Below, in pieces: positions 1 to 10,579 of a DNA stretch of 64,000 bases. The notes beneath the pieces were generated by a model. That model did not search any database. It was not told where the DNA came from and saw only the letters and a list, made by a program, of their open reading frames with translations. Origin of the DNA: Lolium rigidum (lineage: Eukaryota > Streptophyta > Magnoliopsida > Poales > Poaceae); contig NC_061514.1 in NCBI RefSeq assembly GCF_022539505.1, forward strand, positions 339,495,090-339,559,089. Direction: 5' to 3'. The stretch's first letter is position 1. Each line of letters starts with the position of its first letter. The position numbers were made by a program, and so were the translations under genes.

Positions 1-241
1 CAATGCATAGTATCATGAATTAGTATCATAGTGACATCCTATTTAATGTTTTGTAGAATCTCAATGCAAATATGTGTACATGATGTGTTTGCCACTAAAA
101 TTTCTAGTTTTACGTGCTATGATACTGTATCTACCTATGATACTACTCTCACCTCTCTCCTCATTAATTGATGTGCCACATAAGATTTTTGCCTACATGG
201 CATGCATGATACTACCTATGATACTCCCATTGTGGCTAGTC
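1..241. mobile_element. Harbinger/Tourist-type MITE, right part
   Basis: AT-rich sequence with repeated GTATCAT / CTATGATACT motifs that ends in ACTCCCATTGTGGCTAGTC followed by TTA. The same downstream sequence occurs at 2943 without the MITE, where TTAATAGTCTCTGC directly follows other DNA, so 242-244 (TTA) is the likely 3-bp target duplication typical of Harbinger-class MITEs. The left terminus lies outside the window. No coding capacity is credible; the 93-codon ORF here is incidental. Confidence 0.6.
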
Positions 242-383
242 TTAATAGTCTCTGCAATCAATCGTTTATCTCCTGATGTAGGAGTACTAGTAGGAGTAGT
301 ACCTAACAGAGCATCTTGTTGTGGTTTATGTATTACTATTCGTAGACCACACTAGGGAGGCCATCGGTTGCTTCTCTCGATCT
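241..383 (+). repeat. Direct repeat copy 1 (about 142 bp)
   Basis: Nearly identical to 2943-3085: both run from TTAATAGTCTCTGCAATC to GGTTGCTTCTCTSGATCT with only a few substitutions. Copy 1 is joined to the MITE on its left and to the A-tailed insertion on its right. It is far too long to be an ordinary target-site duplication. Confidence 0.85.
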
Positions 384-2111
384 GGGCCTGACCTGGGTCG
401 GGTGGGCCATGGCCATGCACCCCCTTCGATCCAATCCCCTTCCACCCATCCCCCCGGCTGTCGCTGGTGGAGGATGACATGCGTGTGAGCATCAAACCTT
501 TTGGGCGATGGCTACTCTAGTCTGCCCCGACGGATCCCGGCGACGGCAGCTGCGGGCTGGCGCGGCAGCATCTGCGCTGGCCGGTGCCCCTTCTCCTGCG
601 ACGTTTCTAGGCTTCCCCGAGTGACGGTCTACTCCAGCGACCTCCTTCACCACCTCCGATCTGCCCGTGCATCATCAATGCTCCTTGTTCATGGGTCAGG
701 GCGAAATCCCCGCGCGGCGACAACCTGTGCTGTCAACGGCGACGCTCGAGGTTGCCGTTACCTCTTCGAGGTGTTGGCATGACCCTGACCAGACTTCCTC
801 CTCGAGCATCGGGAAAACCCTAGGTCCGGCCTGCTGGACCGGGCAGCGGCGGCGTCTCAGCACTGTTCCCCTCTTGATGGCCCTGCAAATGTTGAAGTGG
901 AGTACTTGTTGCTGCAGCTGGACGTTGGTGATGCGTGTCTCCAGCATAGACTACTTCAACATTTGCCTGGTACTTCCCCGATGATTGCTACACCAGTTCC
1001 AGCTAGGCCCTGCCTCCCACTTGACGACTCTGTTGGCACACGATGGGTGCGAGGTACGTTGGCCTGGGCAGTCTTGGAGCTGCAATTGTCCCTCGAGGTG
1101 CCTGGCAACAGTGTCGCTACCTTGTTGTTTCAAGTCTCGATGCCTCACCATTCTTGGTTGTAGGCAACATGGTTTTAAAGGCGTCGCCTAGGCGTCGCCT
1201 AAGCGACGCTTAAGCGTCCGAGCGCCCGGAGATGGCAAGGCGTCGTGCTCGCCTTAGGATCTTGTCTAAGGCGTCCAGATTCGCCCTTTGAGGCGTCCAA
1301 GTCGTCGCTTAGGCGGGGAAAGCGTCGCTCTGGCCCATTTTGGACGCCATGGACAAGTCAAGCGGAAGCAAAGGAGGCGAGCGGGAACCATGGCGAGAAC
1401 TCAGAAATTGGCGAGAAATTGGGGGCCAGAGAGAGGGGAAACAGAGGGGAGAGAGAGAGGGGAACAGACCAGTCAAGAATCGAATCGATTGAGAGAGATC
1501 TCGTCCTCCATCCTCCTCCGCCGGCCTCCCCTTCTCCGGCCAGCACCCTCCCCTTCACGGACACCGGCGTCCTAGGAGTCTGCAGCACCGCCGGCGAGCG
1601 CGTCCGGGCGCCGTGGTGGCTGCCTCTCCGCCCGGCCTCCTCCTCCTCCTCCTCCTTGCCCCATCTCGGATGGCCTCCTCTTCTCTCGGTGGGGGACAGA
1701 GAGGTCGAGGTTGAGCTGCGTCCTTGCTCGTCCAGCCCCATCTCGTTGGGCCGGTTGGGCCGGGGATAATTCTTTTTTGCCTTTGAGTATACTGGGCCGG
1801 AGCCCTGTCCTTCGCTTCGCTTCGAGCGTTCGACCGAAGGCGTCGCCTTGCAACGCGCCTTGAGCGCCTATGCGTCCAGGCGCACCCCCATCGCCTTGGG
1901 ACGCCTGGCCGCCTTTAAAACCATGGTAGGCAAGGCTAGGCGAGGCCTAATGTCGCTGTGGTCTGTAGTCGAGGGCACCTCCTTACCAAGTTGCAGTCTT
2001 TGGTGAGGAAGGTCGTGTGTGTGTCCCTCCTTCTGGAGGTTGTACCCTTGATGTCTTCTTTCTATTCAATGAAATGAAACGCAAAATCTCTTGCGTTTTC
2101 TCGAAAAAAAA
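384..2111 (+). mobile_element. A-tailed non-LTR retroelement-like insertion, 5'-truncated
   Basis: GC-rich sequence ending in CAATGAAATGAAACGCAAA, a short hairpin (AACGCAA..TTGCGTT), TTTTCTCG and an A8 tail at 2104-2111. This is the usual 3' end of grass LINE-derived or SINE-like elements. No reverse-transcriptase ORF is present, so it is truncated or non-autonomous. It is interrupted by the TIR element at 1168-1925. I could not find a convincing target-site duplication, so the left border at 384 is only where the direct repeat stops. Confidence 0.45.
1168..1925. mobile_element. 758-bp TIR element with 8-bp TSD (hAT-like), GGCG-rich ends
   Basis: The ends are perfect inverted repeats (CATGGTTTTAAAGGCG ... 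CGCCTTTAAAACCATG) flanked by the 8-bp duplication GTAGGCAA at 1160-1167 and 1926-1933. An 8-bp TSD is characteristic of hAT elements. The subterminal parts are filled with GGCGTCGCC / AAGCGTCG-type repeats in both orientations, giving strong fold-back potential. The interior is purine-rich and encodes no transposase, so it is non-autonomous. ORFs of 83-174 codons inside it are low-complexity shadows. Confidence 0.75.
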
Positions 2112-2198
2112 TCCTTATAAGTCTAGAGTTTGTTTCAGTACCATGCAGATCATATTTTCAAAAATCCTCTTATCATCTTTCACTTTTGAATTTTTCAG

Positions 2199-2450
2199 GC
2201 GACATATAGGAGCTGTGGTACATGTGTTAAGGCCCTTCCTCGGTCGTTTGACTCGGCCAAGGCGATGAGGACCGAGTTCCAGGGTGATGCCCTCTTGGAG
2301 CTTCTTTGCTGCCTGCCACTTGACACCAGGAGAAAGATGGTGGCGGCAGCAGGGAGCATGGGAGCTATGGTTGCAGCTGGACTCTAGGAGCTGTCCGATG
2401 TGGTCCACGCCAAGGAAGAGAATGGCGGCACACAAAAAGAAAGGACATGA
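2199..2450 (+). pseudogene. Terminal-exon-like fragment of an unrecognised gene, in-frame stop
   Basis: A pyrimidine-rich tract ending TTTTTCAG at 2191-2198 looks like a splice acceptor. From 2199 an 83-codon frame runs to TGA at 2448-2450, interrupted only by TAG at 2385-2387 (codon 63). The text is protein-like (for example FQGDALLELLCCLPLDTRRK, then after the stop ELSDVVHAKEENGG). I do not recognise the family. The stop suggests a decayed exon or captured gene fragment; alternatively the frame is coincidental. Confidence 0.35.
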
Positions 2451-2942
2451 ATTTTCCGAAAAGGGCGTCCTATGGTCATCGCCTTCTGGTACAATGCGTG
2501 AGGGAATGACTCAAGCTGGCTGTCTGATTTGTCTCCTTCCTTGCCTTAACATCGTGCTTTGCTTCAGGTTGCAGGTTATGACCTCCCTTCTTACTTCTCA
2601 CTTCTGGCTGGTTTGCTTTGGTTGGTACAACAAACCGGACGTGTTTGTGGAAGTGCTTATCAGAGATGAAATATTTGTTTATGCCTAGCCTTTGTTTCCT
2701 TTCTAGGGATGCATTCTTATGCTAGCTGAGATGCATATGGTTTTCCTTTTAGACTAGTGCATTCTTATATAGCTTTGTGATGTTCAATTTTGATGCTGCC
2801 ATTTTAAAATTGATTGTGGGATTTCTAAGCAGTTGGGTATGTACCTGGAGACATTCATTTGGTTGTGAATATCACTGTATAGTTAGATCAGGCCTAATAA
2901 GTAAACCAATAAGAAGAGAATGTAGTTTGTGATTAAAGGTTT
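2451..2942. other. No gene seen; AT-rich, possibly 3' UTR-like
   Basis: AT-rich sequence following the terminal-exon-like fragment. I see no conserved ORF, transposon terminus or RNA gene in it. Confidence 0.4.
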
Positions 2943-3085
2943 CTTAATAGTCTCTGCAATCAATCGTTTATCTCCTGATGTAGGAGTACTAGTAGCAGTA
3001 GTACCTAACAGTGCATCTTGTTTTGTTTTATGTATTACTATTCGTAGACCACACCAGGGAGGCCATCGGTTGCTTCTCTGGATCT
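2943..3085 (+). repeat. Direct repeat copy 2 (about 142 bp)
   Basis: Second copy of 241-383, lacking the MITE on its left side. It shows that the MITE insertion affected copy 1 only, so the duplication either predates the MITE or copied only the flanking part. Confidence 0.85.
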
Positions 3086-3280
3086 TTCTATGAAGAATGG
3101 TCATCATCATGTTTTTCTATTTGGTTGAGTTTAGATATGTGGCATATGTCATTTTCTTCTGATAAATATGCCCACAAATTAGCCCATGATGTCCAGCTTT
3201 ATTGAAGAATTGCAGTTTTTAATATTTGGGTTACAAATTTTAATTGAGATCCAAATTTAGAATAACCGTAGTTACCATTA

Positions 3281-3375
3281 ATGAGTATCACTTCTGATGG
3301 GGTCTTGCTACTCGTGCCCACCGGCGTTGATGTCGGCAACCTGCTCTGCCTGACCCCCTTCTCCAGATGCTCAAG
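3281..3375 (+). pseudogene. Exon-like fragment with splice donor
   Basis: An ATG at 3281 opens a frame containing SDGVLLLVPTGVDVGNLLCL and reaches AAG|GTATTC, a plausible donor at 3376. Codon use is GC-rich compared with the AT-rich surroundings, as expected of a grass exon. No family is recognised, and no partner exon could be joined with confidence. Confidence 0.28.
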
Positions 3376-4111
3376 GTATTCCCTATTCCACTGAAAAATC
3401 GGTTCTTTCTTGTCGCATGTTGGGCAGATGTTACAGGTTGCAGTGTTGTAGCTCAGTTCTGGGAGGAAGATGATGGTCTGTTTGTAACATTGAAACACCA
3501 CCATGATTTTTTTTTGTGTCTTCTAGTAGTTGTCATCATATGAATTCCTTGACATGATGTTTGCTAAGAATATGACGAGCAATATCTGTCTCCTGTGGGA
3601 TCGTGTTATTTGAGCAACTCATATTTCTGTGTTGGTACAGTCCAAAAATGATACATGAAAACAGAGCTAGGCAGGTTTGTTTGTAGCATCTTGGCATCAA
3701 TCATACCTATTACTTTTTGTCAGTTCTGTAGATTAGATCAGGACAAGTTCATTGTTCTCCAACGTTATCCAGTTCTTGATCAAGCTTCTGAAACCCATCA
3801 CATATATTAACACCTGAGCTGATAGCTATGATATTTTTTGTGTAATATATAACTTCCTCAAAGCTGGTACCTGCACTGCTTGTTTTAACGCTTCATATGA
3901 CTTCCTTTATTTTCACCTCGGATGTTCTAAATTACAACTATATTTCTACTCATTTGCATGATAATTGGCTGATATGGATTGCAAGTGATATTCTTCTCGT
4001 CTTTTTTTCTTTTGCTACTATCCTGCTATTTTCAGTTTACCATCTTTGCTTATGCTTATCCAGTTGCCTCATGTGAAGGTGAATCTTTTATTTGGTAGTG
4101 TTGTCGTGCAG
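3376..4111. other. Intron-like or intergenic AT-rich DNA
   Basis: No ORF, repeat terminus or RNA gene that I can support. It could be intronic if the exon-like pieces at 3281-3375 and 4112-4268 belong together. Confidence 0.35.
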
Positions 4112-4268
4112 GTGACAAGGTGAGCTTGTTCAACTGGTGGCAGTCAGAGGCGACGGAGCAGCGCGTATGTTGTTGTTCTCCCCATGAAGATATGATGTGG
4201 ATCTGGACACTTGAACCGGCCAGCGGGACATGCTTTTATTTGTGATGTTGCAGTGGATTAAGTTCTAG
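4112..4268 (+). pseudogene. Two exon-like pieces, end of an unrecognised gene
   Basis: After TCGTGCAG an open stretch 4112-4164 reads DKVSLFNWWQSEATEQR and ends at CGC|GTATGT. A downstream GTTGCAG at 4247-4253 is followed by TGG ATT AAG TTC TAG (4254-4268), giving a short terminal exon in compatible phase. Good splice signals and GC-rich coding text argue for a genuine gene end; no family is recognised. Confidence 0.3.
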
Positions 4269-5159
4269 TTAGCTATGCTGGCCTGGAGCATCTTCAACAG
4301 TCTGGAGTATTTTACCATTGTGGTGTATAATGTTTTTGCTGAAAGGTTTGTAACAAATAGGTTTTGTTGTGTGATGTTTGCCTTGTCGAGACATGCGATG
4401 GCTTATTATTGATGTCCTTAATACAAACAGTTTGGCATTAGCTAGCTTATTGATGTCGTGGACCTGGTGCGTTGGCTCCGTTTTTATTTCTTGAGCTGTG
4501 TGCACTTTTGTACTTTGACCAACTGTGTGCACTCAAATTTCGATGAAGTTTAAAATGAATTCTTCCTGGATGCCTAATGTTTCCGTAATGATCCAGACAT
4601 TGTCCTTGATGCCTGGCGAGGTTGTGACACTAGACAAATGTGAGTCACTTAATTCCGGATGACGTGAATATAATAGTTGAAAGGGAGCAAAAGGTACACA
4701 CAAATCCGGATTGATGGATTGAGCTAGAGATTTGCAAGAAAAATGAGAAATAGGTCTAAATATAGGTACACACAATTTCTTATTGTCCCTCTGTTTCAAG
4801 ATTATGTGATTCACATTAATTCTCGAAAAATATAATAGTTGAAAAAGAGCAGTACGGAGATACATTAGGCAAACTAACTAATCCAACTGAGTAATATAGT
4901 TGAATAAAGAGCAAGGTGATGGTACGATAAGAAACAAATAAATCCAGCCAGTCCGTGAAATTGATAATACGGATTGATTGATTGAGATAAGAGTGTCAAT
5001 GAAATTGGTTGATTGATTGATTGAGCTAGAGATTTGCAAAGAAAACGAATAGTAAGTGGAATTGATTAATTGAGCTATAGATCTACAAGCAAACGAACAG
5101 TCAGTACATTTATTACGTACAAGTACCCATGAGACTCCAGCATGAATCAATTAATCACA
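4269..5159. other. No gene seen
   Basis: AT-rich intergenic DNA. 4788-4860 begins with a GTCCCTCTGTTTCAAGATTATGTG-like stretch reminiscent of Stowaway/Mariner MITE ends, but no matching terminal repeat was found. Short direct repeats of TTGATTGATTGAG occur at 4970-5080. Confidence 0.4.
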
Positions 5160-5345
5160 CCTCTTACGGGCAACAAGCCATGTCAGCGATCCGTGTGCTT
5201 CGTCCATCCCGGCCGTCCGATACATCCATCCCGTGATAACATCTGCTCCTTCCCACACATAGTTCAAACCTTAGTAGTACTATTCTCTTTCTCCTTCCTC
5301 TGAATGTAGTTCTATAAGTAGAAGCCCCTTGTCACCCACCGCGTG
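5160..5345 (+). promoter_or_regulatory. Promoter-like segment with TATA-like box
   Basis: C/T-rich upstream sequence is followed by CTATAAGTAG at 5312-5321 and a GC-rich leader-like stretch that contains CATCATGTCGTGGCC (ATG at 5498) and several possible donors (for example CAACAAG|GTGAAC near 5527, GCAGCTG|GTATGT near 5660). It resembles the 5' end of a plant gene; the coding part cannot be identified because the sequence soon meets the truncated retrotransposon at about 6050. Confidence 0.3.
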
Positions 5346-6049
5346 CGGGGAGCGTGTGTGACTTAGACTTTGACTTTTACTTGTCGAGGAGAGGACAGAG
5401 CACTCACCTCTACGGGCGAAGCATGCGGCGGCGATCTGGAGTCTAAACCTTCTTCTCTGGATTCAGCAAGTTATCTTTCCTCTAGATCCCTACATCATGT
5501 CGTGGCCTTCTTTGGTGTGCAACAAGGTGAACACTCGAACTGAAGGAGCTTGATTAAGGCCTTCCGCTTCTGGTTGGGACACGCCTGCTTGAGGACGCCT
5601 GTGGGGTTCTTCACTCACTGTTTGGTCAGAGGGGTTTGTTGATTTTGGTGCTGCAGCTGGTATGTTTGCTTCCTTCTGGTAGTCGTTCCCTAACTATTAG
5701 CTGATGTATCATTAGTTGTTTTTTGTTGCTGCTTGCAATGGAATCAGTACTGCTTCTGGTAGTCATTCTCTCAATAATCGGTTGTTATTTTCTTAAAGAA
5801 TGTTCACAAAAGAATGTTTACTATGCAGTTCTTTGTTTTGATGTATAGTTTGGTAGCATTCCCTGAAGGCAATTATTTGTGCAGTGTGTCTGACAGGTTT
5901 TGCTCGTTTTGTGAATGACAGATGAATTTCGCGTAGTAATATATAGTTCTTTACTGAATCTTTTTCTTATAGTTTGCAATGGACTCCGTACTGCGCTGCC
6001 AGATGCATCCTAATGAAAATCGTGATTTGGCTTCCGGTAGAGATGCGCG
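5346..6049 (+). other. Leader/intron-like DNA ending in a possible truncated first coding exon
   Basis: Two imperfect repeats (TTGCAATGGA-TCAGTACTG... at 5735 and TTGCAATGGACTCCGTACTG at 5972) and two CTTCTGGTAGTC motifs lie here. An ATG at 5979 opens MDSVLRCQMHPNENRDLAS, which could be a first exon cut off by the retrotransposon junction at about 6050. This is weak evidence; the longer plus-strand frame that continues past 6050 is antisense to the retrotransposon ORF. Confidence 0.22.
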
Positions 6050-6223
6050 TTACCGTGAAAGAAAGAGAGGAGGAGAAAATCCATTTAGTACTTCCCTGTT
6101 TGCTGGAGCCAACAGACGTGTATATCTTTTAGAGGAGGAGAAAAATGCTTCTATATTATCTCTTCCAATTATAGACCCTTCTCCTACATATATATCTTTT
6201 AGAGTGAACTTAGGAGGAATCAT
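6050..6223 (-). CDS. Short ORF at the start of element A's internal region
   Basis: A 57-codon minus-strand ORF (ATG at 6223-6221, TAA at 6052-6050) begins exactly where the plus-strand relative at 60163 begins its gag, after the same AT-rich leader. It opens MIPPKFTLKDIYVGEGS and is rich in Ser, Phe and Arg/Lys. It does not resemble the gag of the relative, so it is either a different family-specific ORF cut short or a chance frame. Position is the main support. Confidence 0.35.
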   Translation of the reverse strand: MIPPKFTLKDIYVGEGSIIGRDNIEAFFSSSKRYTRLLAPANREVLNGFSPPLFLSR

Positions 6224-6442
6224 GATGAAATAAGTAAAAGTAAATAAAGTAAATGCAAGTAACTAATTTTTTTGTGTTTTTAATATGGCAAACAAGACAG
6301 TAAATAAAGTAAAACTAGCAACTAATTTTTTTGTGTTTTGATATAGTGCAGCAAACAAAGAAGTAAATAAAAAGTAAAGCAAGACAAAAAAACAAAGTAA
6401 AGAGATTGGAAGTGGAGACTCCCCTTGCAGCGTGTCTTGATC

Positions 6443-6555
6443 TCCCCGGCAACGGCGCCAGAAAATCTACTGCTGTCCACAACTGGCGCGTGGTTGACGT
6501 GGGAGATAGAAATCTCTGTGGTGTAGCTTTTCTTCGTTCCCCGGCAACGGCGCCA
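6443..6555 (-). promoter_or_regulatory. Two tandem tRNA-Asp primer-binding sites
   Basis: TCCCCGGCAACGGCGCCA, the reverse complement of TGGCGCCGTTGCCGGGGA, occurs at 6538-6555 and again at 6443-6460. It is complementary to the 3' end of plant tRNA-Asp. The segment between and around them (AGTAGATTTTC plus GCGCGTAGTTGACG / GCGCGTGGTTGACG) is duplicated too, so the LTR end/PBS was tandemly duplicated, by about 95 bp. Confidence 0.8.
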
Positions 6556-6566
6556 GAAAATCTACT

Positions 6567-8175
6567 TGTTGCGCGTAGTTGACGTATGTCTTTTCCGTTC
6601 AACACGCGTCCGTTGGGAACCCCAAGAGGAAGGTGTGATGCGTAAAGCAGTAAGTTTTCCCTCAGTAAGAAACCAAGGTTTATCGAACTAGTAGGAGTCA
6701 AGAAGCACGTTGAAGGTTGATGGCGGAGGAGTGTAGTGCGGCGCAACACCAGGGATTCCAGCGCCAACGTGGAACCTGCACAACACGACCAAATTACTTT
6801 GCCCCAACGTGACAGTGAGGTTGTCAATCTCACCGGCTTGCTGTAACAAAGGATTAGATGTATAGTGTGGATGATGATGTTTGCAGAGAACAGTAGAGCT
6901 AGTATTGCAGTAGATTGTATTCGATGTAAAAGAATGGACCGGGGTCCATAGTTCACTAGTGGTGTCTCTCCCATAAGATAAATAGCATGTTGGGTGAACA
7001 AATTACAGTTGGGCAATTGACAAATCAAGAGGGCATGACCATGCACATACATGTTATGATGAGTATTGTGAAATTCAATTGGGCATTACGACAAAGTACA
7101 TAGACCGCTATCCAGCATGCATCTATGCCTAAAAAGTCCACCTTCAGGTTATCATCCGAACCCCTTCCAGTATTAAGTTGCAAACAACAGACAATTGCAT
7201 TAAGTATGGTGCGTAATGTAATCAATAAATACATCCTTAGATATAGCATTGATGTTTTATCCCTAGTGGCAACAGCACATCCACAACCTTAGGGGTTGCT
7301 GTCACTCCCCCAGATTTAATGGAGACATGAACCCACTATCGAGCATAAATACTCCCTCTTGGAGTTACAAGTATCAACTTGGCCAGAGCCTCTACTAGCA
7401 ACGGAGAGCATGCAAGATCATAAACAACACATAGATAGATTGATAATCAACATAGCATAGTATTCCATATTCATTGGATCCCAACAAACGCAACATATAG
7501 CATTACAAATAGATGATCTTGATCATGTTAGGCAGCTCACAAGATCTAACAATGATAGCACAATTAGGAGAAGACGACCATCTAGCTACTGCTATGGACC
7601 CATAGTCCAGGGGTGAACTACTCACACATCACTCCGGAGGCGACCATGGCGGTGAAGAATCCTCCGGGAGATGATTCCCCTCTCCGGCAGGGTGCCGGAG
7701 GCGATCTCCTGAATCCCCCGAGATGGGATTGGCGGCGGCGGCGTCTCTGGAAGGTTTTCCGTATCGTGGCTCTCGGTACTGGGGTATTCGCGACGAAGAC
7801 TTTAAGTAGGCGGAAGGGCGGAGTTGGAGGGCTGGCGAGGGGGCCACACACTAGGGCCACGCGAGCCCCTCCTGGGCCGCGCCGCCCTAGTGTGGCGGCG
7901 CCTCGTCGTCCCACTTTGGTTCCCTTTCGGTGTTCTGGAAGATTCGTGGAAAAATAGGCCCCTGGGCGTTGATTTCGTCCAATTCCGAGAATATTTCCTT
8001 ACTAGGATTTCTGAAACCAAAAACAGCAGAAACAACAACTGGCTCTTCGGCATCTCGTTAATAGGTTAGTGCCGAAAATGCATAAATATGACATAAAGTA
8101 TGTATAAAACATGTGAGTATCATCATAAAAGTAGCATGGAACATAAGAAATTATCGATACGTTGGAGACGTATCA
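6567..8175 (-). repeat. LTR of element A (1609 bp)
   Basis: Begins (minus strand) TGATACGTCTCCAACGTATCG and ends ...GCGCAACA, followed by AGTAGATTTTC and the primer site. The GC-rich middle (7640-7920) yields several ORFs that recur in every LTR copy and are not genes. Confidence 0.8.
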
Positions 8176-10369
8176 GTAGCCATCGGCAGTGCTTTACCAT
8201 GTGAACCTGGAGCACTCCACCACAACAACCCCATTCAAGATGGCTATGCTCGTGTCACGGTGGAGGACATAGTACAAGGGTTTGAGGACCTGGAGATTGA
8301 CATTGCTACACCTGAAGGGGAGAGAAGACTTGGAGATGTCAAGCTCCAGTTCATTCTATGGCAAAAGAAGTTTATCAAGTTTCCAGGCGAGGCGCCAAGG
8401 CCAACAAGTCCACCCCCCTACGGTGGTGGTGGCGGTGGCGGTGGTGGTGGTGGTGGTGCTTCACCTACACCTCCTTCACGTCAGCCGACGCCGCCCCCCA
8501 ATTCACCTCCGGCGGGTAGCAGCCGCCGCCCCCCAGTCCGCCCCGGGCGGGTAAGCAGACGCCGCCCCCCAATCCACCTCCGGCGAAGAAGCAGAAGCAG
8601 TCCTGGACTATTAACCCGGACCCTTATGTACCTAAGACCACAAAGGTACCGGAGCCATCACTGAAGCCTCTCCCCACGAGGCCTTGGGAACGTAGTGCCG
8701 AGGAAGTCGACGCGGCCGCGATTGCTCACCATGAGAAATGGAGGGCGGAATGCCAGGCGAGAAGAGAGCCCGAGCCCAAGCCAGTATATTCTGACAAGGA
8801 AAAGAAGTGGGCTAAGTCATTTTTGAGCACACCGTCCCAAGCCGCGAAGAATCTGCCTAACGACTATGCACGTGAACTTCGTAGGCAGGCACTCATGTTG
8901 AAGGAGAAGAAAGAGCTGGCGGAGAAGCAGGGGAAGAAAGCCTTGGAGGAGGCCGAGAAAGAATTAGCAAGTAAAAAAAGAGGGAAACGAGCAGTTGCCC
9001 AGCTCGGGGAACAAAGTAAACAATCAATCGCCCCGCTCATAGTGAAAGCCGCCGGTCCGGATGCTGAACTAATGGACCCCACAATCATAGCAGCTGCGGC
9101 AGAACAGGGAATGACCGTAACGGCTGCCAGAGAACAAGCGGCCCTGATCGGTATGACTCTTCGTGAACTGTTAGGCCTTGATGAGGCGCCAGTGAAGGAG
9201 GTAGTAATTACATATGTGCCGAATGGGCCTCTCGTCGAGCCTGCGCAGGAAGAGGATCTACCTCCACAAATGACAAGTCTGCTGAAATGGTACAAGGGTT
9301 ACATAAAAAATAAAAACGCCAAAGAATATATTTATGCGGAAGTTAGATATGAGCATCACTTCAAACATTACTATGTACAAATTCATCTGAGTGAATTGTT
9401 CCAGCTTTTCAATCTGCGCGAGCTCGACAAATCTATCATCAGTTGCTACGTTCTGTAAGTGATTTGTTTCTACCCCATCTCGTTCATATTGCCTGCACTA
9501 TATATATGTCCTAACTATATTGTTGTGTACGCTATTATATATGCAGAATGAAGATTAAGGAATGCGAAGTAAGGAACATCCATGATGTTGGGTTCATTGA
9601 CCCACACATCGTTAATGGATATGTGTTAGAACATCACCCCGCCGACGTGGAGGAAGACCTGTGGCGGTTTCTTACAAAGCAGTAACTCAAAAGTGATATT
9701 CTATTTCCTTACCATTTTGGGTGAGTGTTTCTATCTTGAGCACATTCTCTTTTGTTTACTCCATGCATGGTATGTGGCCGGCTAATCGATGAGTTATGCA
9801 TGACTGTGCATGTATCGTGTCCGCAGGTTCCACTGGATTCTGCTAGTAATTAAATTTGACACCTCCACATGTCTCGTCCACGACTCTCTGAATCTGGAAG
9901 CAAAGCTTTGGGGCGACATGAGAAGAATGCTGCAGAAGTAATTATTTTCATTCATTTGCGCTCTATATCGATAGGCCTATTTCGTTCATTTCCTAATATC
10001 AAGTAACTAATAACTCTCTTGTTCATTTAATTTTCTTTGCCTCGTAGGGTTTGGAGACGGTTCACAGATGAAATGGTCGGTGAATTCAAAAAAGAGCTAC
10101 AATTCATGCGGTCAGTGGCTGCGACTGGGGATATTCAGCCACCGGGGACCAATCTATGTGGATACTATGTTTGTGAGATGATCCGGAGATACACCTCTGA
10201 GCGGGTTCCGTGTGATAACAATGAGAAGAGGAATAACCTCCGGAAGATGCTTAGTCCAGAAGCTCGCTTCCGACCACTTCAAGAGGAACTAGCTGGATGG
10301 TTCACGAGGGAAGTCATCGATCCTAAAGGAGAACACTATGTAGAGGACGTAGAACTTCATATGCATTAA
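8176..10369 (+). pseudogene. CACTA second gene: DUF8039-like domain + Ulp1/C48 peptidase, 5'-truncated
   Basis: Exons about 8176-9454, 9547-9720, 9827-9937 and 10048-10369 join in phase through GT..AG introns. The first exon starts inside a DUF8039-type region (ALPCEPGALHHNNPIQDGYA), continues into a Gly/Pro-rich linker where a frameshift is needed near 8500-8560, then a Lys/Glu-rich coiled-coil-like stretch. The last three exons form a Ulp1-like cysteine protease: FHWILLVI (His), VHDSL (Asp) and TNLCGYYVC (Cys) supply the C48 catalytic set. TAA at 9683-9685 interrupts LTKQ/LKSDILFPYHFG, so the copy is broken by one nonsense codon besides its missing 5' end. Such proteases are common CACTA passengers; their role in transposition is unproven. 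Confidence 0.8.
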
Positions 10370-10579
10370 ATTATGTATGGAAACTTGTTCAAAATTGTAT
10401 ATGGTCATCCGATGATATTGAATATATATTGTATATTCCTCTTGAATTCTTTTTGGTTCTAATTTCAAATTTGTTTGAAATTGTACATTCATATGCATGT
10501 ATGTAGTACCGTAGAATATGTGAAACTCCTTCAAAACTAAAATAAAATACAAAAGAAATAAAACAATACAAATTAAAAA

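Larger units (their letters stand above)
6050..8175 (-). mobile_element. Truncated Gypsy-like LTR retrotransposon (element A)
   Basis: Reading on the minus strand: a full LTR (8175 to 6567, starting TGATACGTCTCCAACG), a tRNA-Asp primer site, an AT-rich leader, and the start of an ORF at 6223. The rest of the internal region and the second LTR are missing. The right end abuts CACTA coding sequence directly at 8176 (GTAGC), which fits insertion into that CACTA followed by deletion. The LTR and leader match the family of the elements at 41569-46113 and 35536-64000. Confidence 0.75.

Noticed and set aside
1245..1853. ORFs of 93-174 codons on both strands
   Set aside because: They lie inside the GGCG-rich TIR element, overlap in several frames, and are low-complexity Ser/Pro/Arg text without domains.
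7613..8069. Overlapping ORFs of 72-114 codons
   Set aside because: They fall in the GC-rich middle of the element A LTR and recur at the same LTR position in elements B and L.
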